Origin: SKVL01 sp964559575
Lineage (GTDB): Bacteria; Patescibacteriota; Minisyncoccia; Phycocordibacterales; CSBR16-193
Length of the DNA stretch: 9,244 nt
Assembly (NCBI GenBank): GCA_964559575.1
Contig: CAZLGQ010000022.1
Span: 1 to 9,244 of the forward strand
Direction: 5' to 3'
Made by a program: the position numbers and the translations under genes. This document shows positions 6,909 through 9,244 of this stretch, in pieces. A model generated the notes under the pieces. It saw nothing but the letters and a program-made list of their open reading frames with translations. It did no database searches and was not told the DNA's origin. Positions within the stretch are counted from its first letter, which is position 1, and every line of letters starts with the position of its first letter.

Positions 6909-7436
6909 TTAACTATTTTCATTGACCACCTCTTTGATCCTTTTTGATATTTCTCTATGTTTATCCTTATATAACCTATTAAAACTCATATCATACTGAT
7001 TACTTTTCCAGCTAAACAGACATCCCGCTGAAATATCAGGATCAACATTTACAGTTATAAAAGCCTTTTCATTTATATTTTCTCTAAACCATTTTCCAAA
7101 CATAAAAACATCTTTTTCTGAAAATTTAACAGGAACCTGTAACATAAAAAGAGGGGCTTTTTTAAAATCCTCTTCTATTTGATCAAACACTTTATAAACA
7201 TTACCTGAATTTATCAGTTCACTAAAAAAACTCTCTCCCCATTCCTTCATTGCTTCTTTATTTTCATAACTTATTTCTTTTTCACTAAAAAATTTTTCTA
7301 AACTATCCATAATAGATCCTTCGTTTTCATTTCCTTTATATATAAAATTCTCTATAAATTCTTTTAATAAATAAAAACGACGATAAAAATCGCTATAGGT
7401 ATAAGTATTAGAAAATACGATTTTTGATAATGACAT
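6909..7436 (-). CDS. atpH: ATP synthase delta subunit (stator)
   Basis: Delta caps the F1 head and ties it to subunit b. From the ATG at 7436 the product has 175 residues, within the usual 170-185. The N-terminal part is helical. The C-terminal part follows the family pattern: VPVKFSEKDVFMFGKWF, then FITVNVDPDISAGCLFSW, where the usual DPxLIGG is DPDISAG, then YDMSFNRLY for the conserved DGSxxxRL. An in-frame TTG at 7451 would add five residues and overlap the atpF stop by four bases (TTGA). I prefer the ATG because it has a short AGAG upstream and a more normal N terminus, but the TTG start is possible. Sequence conservation is low, as is usual for delta, and the position between atpF and atpA supports the call. 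Confidence 0.85.
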   Translation of the reverse strand: MSLSKIVFSNTYTYSDFYRRFYLLKEFIENFIYKGNENEGSIMDSLEKFFSEKEISYENKEAMKEWGESFFSELINSGNVYKVFDQIEEDFKKAPLFMLQVPVKFSEKDVFMFGKWFRENINEKAFITVNVDPDISAGCLFSWKSNQYDMSFNRLYKDKHREISKRIKEVVNENS

Positions 7437-7447
7437 ATCTCTAAATA

Positions 7448-8404
7448 TCAAGATGTATTAAAAACTCCATTATTTTTTGCTTCTTCCAAAGCATTCATTA
7501 CAACCTTACTGTGATCCTCATTAGACAGCTTGGTGTTTAGAGCTATCTGTGCTGTCTCTTCAACAAGAGTTACTATGTTCTCATCAACAACTCTAAGTCT
7601 ACTCTGCTTGTATTGATCTATTTCTTTTTTGGCATCTTCAAACTCTTTATTTACCAAACTCTTCATAGCATCAGCGGTTTCTTTCTTAAATGAAGAAATA
7701 TCTTCCACAACTTTTTCTGCTTCTTTTCTTAAGTATTCCCTTGTCTCATCGGCAGAATTCTTAATAAGATCAGATGCTTCTCCGGCAGAAGAATCAATCC
7801 TGTTTTTTGCATCTTCATAAACTTTATCATACACACCTTCAAATCTTTTATTACCCTCCGTAAAACTATCACGTATCTCTTTACTTAAACGCTCAAGATC
7901 ATTAACTGATTCAACAATGGTTGTCATTTTTTCTGTTGCTTTATTGATCTCGTTTTGTAAATGTTTCTTAGTTATATCAGCTGTTTCTTGAATAGTTTCT
8001 GAAGCCTTATTTGCAGAAGAATCTATTTTACTTTTAGCTTCCTGATAAGATCTTTTGTAGACCTCTTCGGCTTCATGAGAGTTATTCAAAAGATCTTTTG
8101 AGATCTTTTCACTAAAATCTTTTAACTTTTTAGAAAACTCATTATTTAAAAAATCTATTTCTGACTGTTTTTGAGAAAGATACTCTCCGGCATCTTGATC
8201 AGCTTTATTAAGAACACTTTCCGCTTCGGCTCTAGCTTCTTTTAAAATTTTATTAGCCCGTTCATTTGCTTCATTTACTATCCTTTCATAAACACTTCTT
8301 TGTTTTTGTAATTTATACAAAAGCCACACAGTAGAAAAAATAAGAAAAATAACTGCTGATACAAGAATGGCTAATAAAACAAATATAGGGTCTATGTTGA
8401 TCAT
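7448..8404 (-). CDS. atpF: ATP synthase subunit b, about twice the usual length, with internal repeats
   Basis: Residues about 7-30 form one N-terminal membrane helix (IFVLLAILVSAVIFLIFSTV), followed by about 240 charged, Ala/Lys/Glu-rich residues predicted to be coiled coil. The C terminus (DENIVTLVEETAQIALNTKL, then SNEDHSKVV) resembles the delta-binding end of b. The length is 318 residues against 155-170 for ordinary b. A repeat explains part of this: residues 114-152 and 190-228 share VY-x-x-x-Y-x-x-AK-x-x-IDSSA-x-x-AS with an offset of 76. A weaker third match (FEDAKKEID) starts at 255. It sits directly before atpH, as in standard operons. The start is the ATG at 8404; no Shine-Dalgarno sequence is seen. 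The membrane helix, stalk and position make subunit b the best call; how the extra length fits in the complex is unknown. Confidence 0.85.
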   Translation of the reverse strand: MINIDPIFVLLAILVSAVIFLIFSTVWLLYKLQKQRSVYERIVNEANERANKILKEARAEAESVLNKADQDAGEYLSQKQSEIDFLNNEFSKKLKDFSEKISKDLLNNSHEAEEVYKRSYQEAKSKIDSSANKASETIQETADITKKHLQNEINKATEKMTTIVESVNDLERLSKEIRDSFTEGNKRFEGVYDKVYEDAKNRIDSSAGEASDLIKNSADETREYLRKEAEKVVEDISSFKKETADAMKSLVNKEFEDAKKEIDQYKQSRLRVVDENIVTLVEETAQIALNTKLSNEDHSKVVMNALEEAKNNGVFNTS

Positions 8405-8476
8405 TTTAAAAATAAGTATTAACTACTTTACTAAATATATTATCACGAACGTACTCGGTTTCAAGGAATTACTTTT

Positions 8477-9244
8477 TTAAATAAGTCTATTTATAATAAC
8501 CGGAATAAGTAATATCAATGCACTTAAAAGCAAACCTCCCACACTAACTAAAACAACTAAAAGCATATTAAAAAACATCATCTTTTGTATAGGTTGACGA
8601 GCCATAGGGTTTCTACCTAAAGCTGATAAACCACCCGAAACATTTACTTTAAAGAAATGATAAGAAAAATATATAGCACCCACTGCAACCAAAGCCGACA
8701 TTACATATCTTGCAACCATAGCTAAATAATGTTCAAGATGGTCTCCAAATGAAGCGGCAGAACCTCCTTGTTTTCCTTCATCTACAGGCGATACTCCGTC
8801 TTCATCTTCACGTGTACCTATCTGCAGATCAACCAAAACACTTCCAACAGAAAGTTCCTCTCCTTCTTCATCCTCAACAGTTCTATCAACATCCCCTTCA
8901 TCAAAACTACTAAGTGCTGTTCCTATTACATAAGAATGATCAGCTCCGGCAAGCATTCCTAAACCTTTGTAACCAAAAGTTGTTACATAGTCACCAGACT
9001 CTATAGGTTCTCCGGTATAAACTACATTCACATTAACCTCTCCGGTTCTTAAAACCGATACATCACTTTCTTCACTTGGTCGAATATTTATAATCGGGTT
9101 TTCAACTATAACTCCAAAAACGTTGGAACTACTTTCTTCTCTTGAAAGATAAAAAATTCCTGTCTGAGGATTTCTTGATATTATACTACCCGGTGCTATA
9201 TCCTCAGCTCCTTCAGGGGAAATACCTTGACCTATCTGAGCCGA
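8477..9244 (-). CDS. Fibre-type beta domain fused to a subunit-c-like two-helix hairpin (N terminus off the right edge)
   Basis: The frame is open from the right edge to the stop at 8477, giving 255 visible residues. A GTG at 9031 could be taken as a start, but the frame and domain continue upstream. Visible residues 1-140 contain two related beta units: FGVIVENPIINI, then TGEPIESGDYVTTFGYKGLG and HSYVIGTALSSFD. I associate this pattern with C-terminal assembly domains of CPR fibre proteins. An acidic linker follows (EDEEGEE, REDEDG). Two membrane helices at about 174-195 and 222-251 flank the loop ALGRNPMARQP, which resembles the ARQP loop of F0 subunit c. The protein occupies the atpE position, 72 bp before atpF. 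No Asp or Glu lies in the second helix, so it cannot carry protons like a normal c subunit. True homology to c is an inference. Confidence 0.7.
   Translation of the reverse strand, partial: SAQIGQGISPEGAEDIAPGSIISRNPQTGIFYLSREESSSNVFGVIVENPIINIRPSEESDVSVLRTGEVNVNVVYTGEPIESGDYVTTFGYKGLGMLAGADHSYVIGTALSSFDEGDVDRTVEDEEGEELSVGSVLVDLQIGTREDEDGVSPVDEGKQGGSAASFGDHLEHYLAMVARYVMSALVAVGAIYFSYHFFKVNVSGGLSALGRNPMARQPIQKMMFFNMLLVVLVSVGGLLLSALILLIPVIINRLI

Noticed and set aside
7448..7450. TGA recoding as in Gracilibacteria/Absconditabacteria
   Set aside because: TGA ends atpF exactly at the atpH junction, and I noticed no in-frame TGA in the conserved genes.
7629..7820. Plus-strand open frame of 63 codons
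   Set aside because: It is antisense to the coiled-coil part of atpF, with no independent support.
8768..8962. Plus-strand open frame of 64 codons
   Set aside because: It is antisense to the beta domain of the right-edge gene, with no start context.
9029..9031. GTG as the start of the right-edge gene
   Set aside because: The same frame stays open for 71 more codons to the window edge, and the upstream residues continue the beta domain, so this is probably an internal codon.

Overview
The window looks like a piece of a draft genome from an AT-rich Candidate Phyla Radiation (Patescibacteria) bacterium, probably Parcubacteria or Microgenomates. The evidence is the low GC, very tight spacing, poor ribosome-binding sites, divergent F1 subunits, and a surface-fibre architecture (excisionase-like helix-turn-helix, one membrane helix, long tail-fibre-like ectodomain) that I associate with that group. 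This placement is an inference. TGA acts as a stop (end of atpF), which argues against the recoded Gracilibacteria/Absconditabacteria. A run of 10 N shows the sequence is a scaffold.

Layout, left to right. 1-2110 (minus) is the N-terminal 703 residues of a membrane-anchored fibre protein that starts with a DNA-binding domain; its C terminus lies off the left edge. 2111-2312 is a divergent intergenic region with two extended -10 promoter candidates and an inverted repeat. 2255-2997 holds two identical 365-bp direct repeats, each carrying a promoter and a short atpC (epsilon) gene on the plus strand, facing the rest of the operon. 3025-8404 (minus) is an F1 operon transcribed right to left in the canonical order atpF (b), atpH (delta), atpA (alpha), atpG (gamma), atpD (beta). 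atpG is interrupted by the N gap, and a local 8-bp repeat suggests that this break is an assembly error. 8477-9244 (minus) is the end of a protein whose N terminus is off the right edge: a fibre-type beta domain followed by a two-helix hairpin that resembles F0 subunit c and sits where atpE is expected.

The genes encode a complete F1 head and central stalk (alpha, beta, gamma, epsilon) plus a stator (delta and an unusually long b). Beta keeps its catalytic residues. Alpha has lost the consensus P-loop but keeps its arginine finger. Epsilon lacks the regulatory C-terminal domain, and the c-like hairpin has no membrane carboxylate. No subunit a and no standard subunit c are visible; they may lie beyond the right edge. 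The locus is therefore either a divergent ATP synthase or an F1-like ATPase coupled to an unusual, surface-exposed membrane partner. This is the most interesting question in the window.
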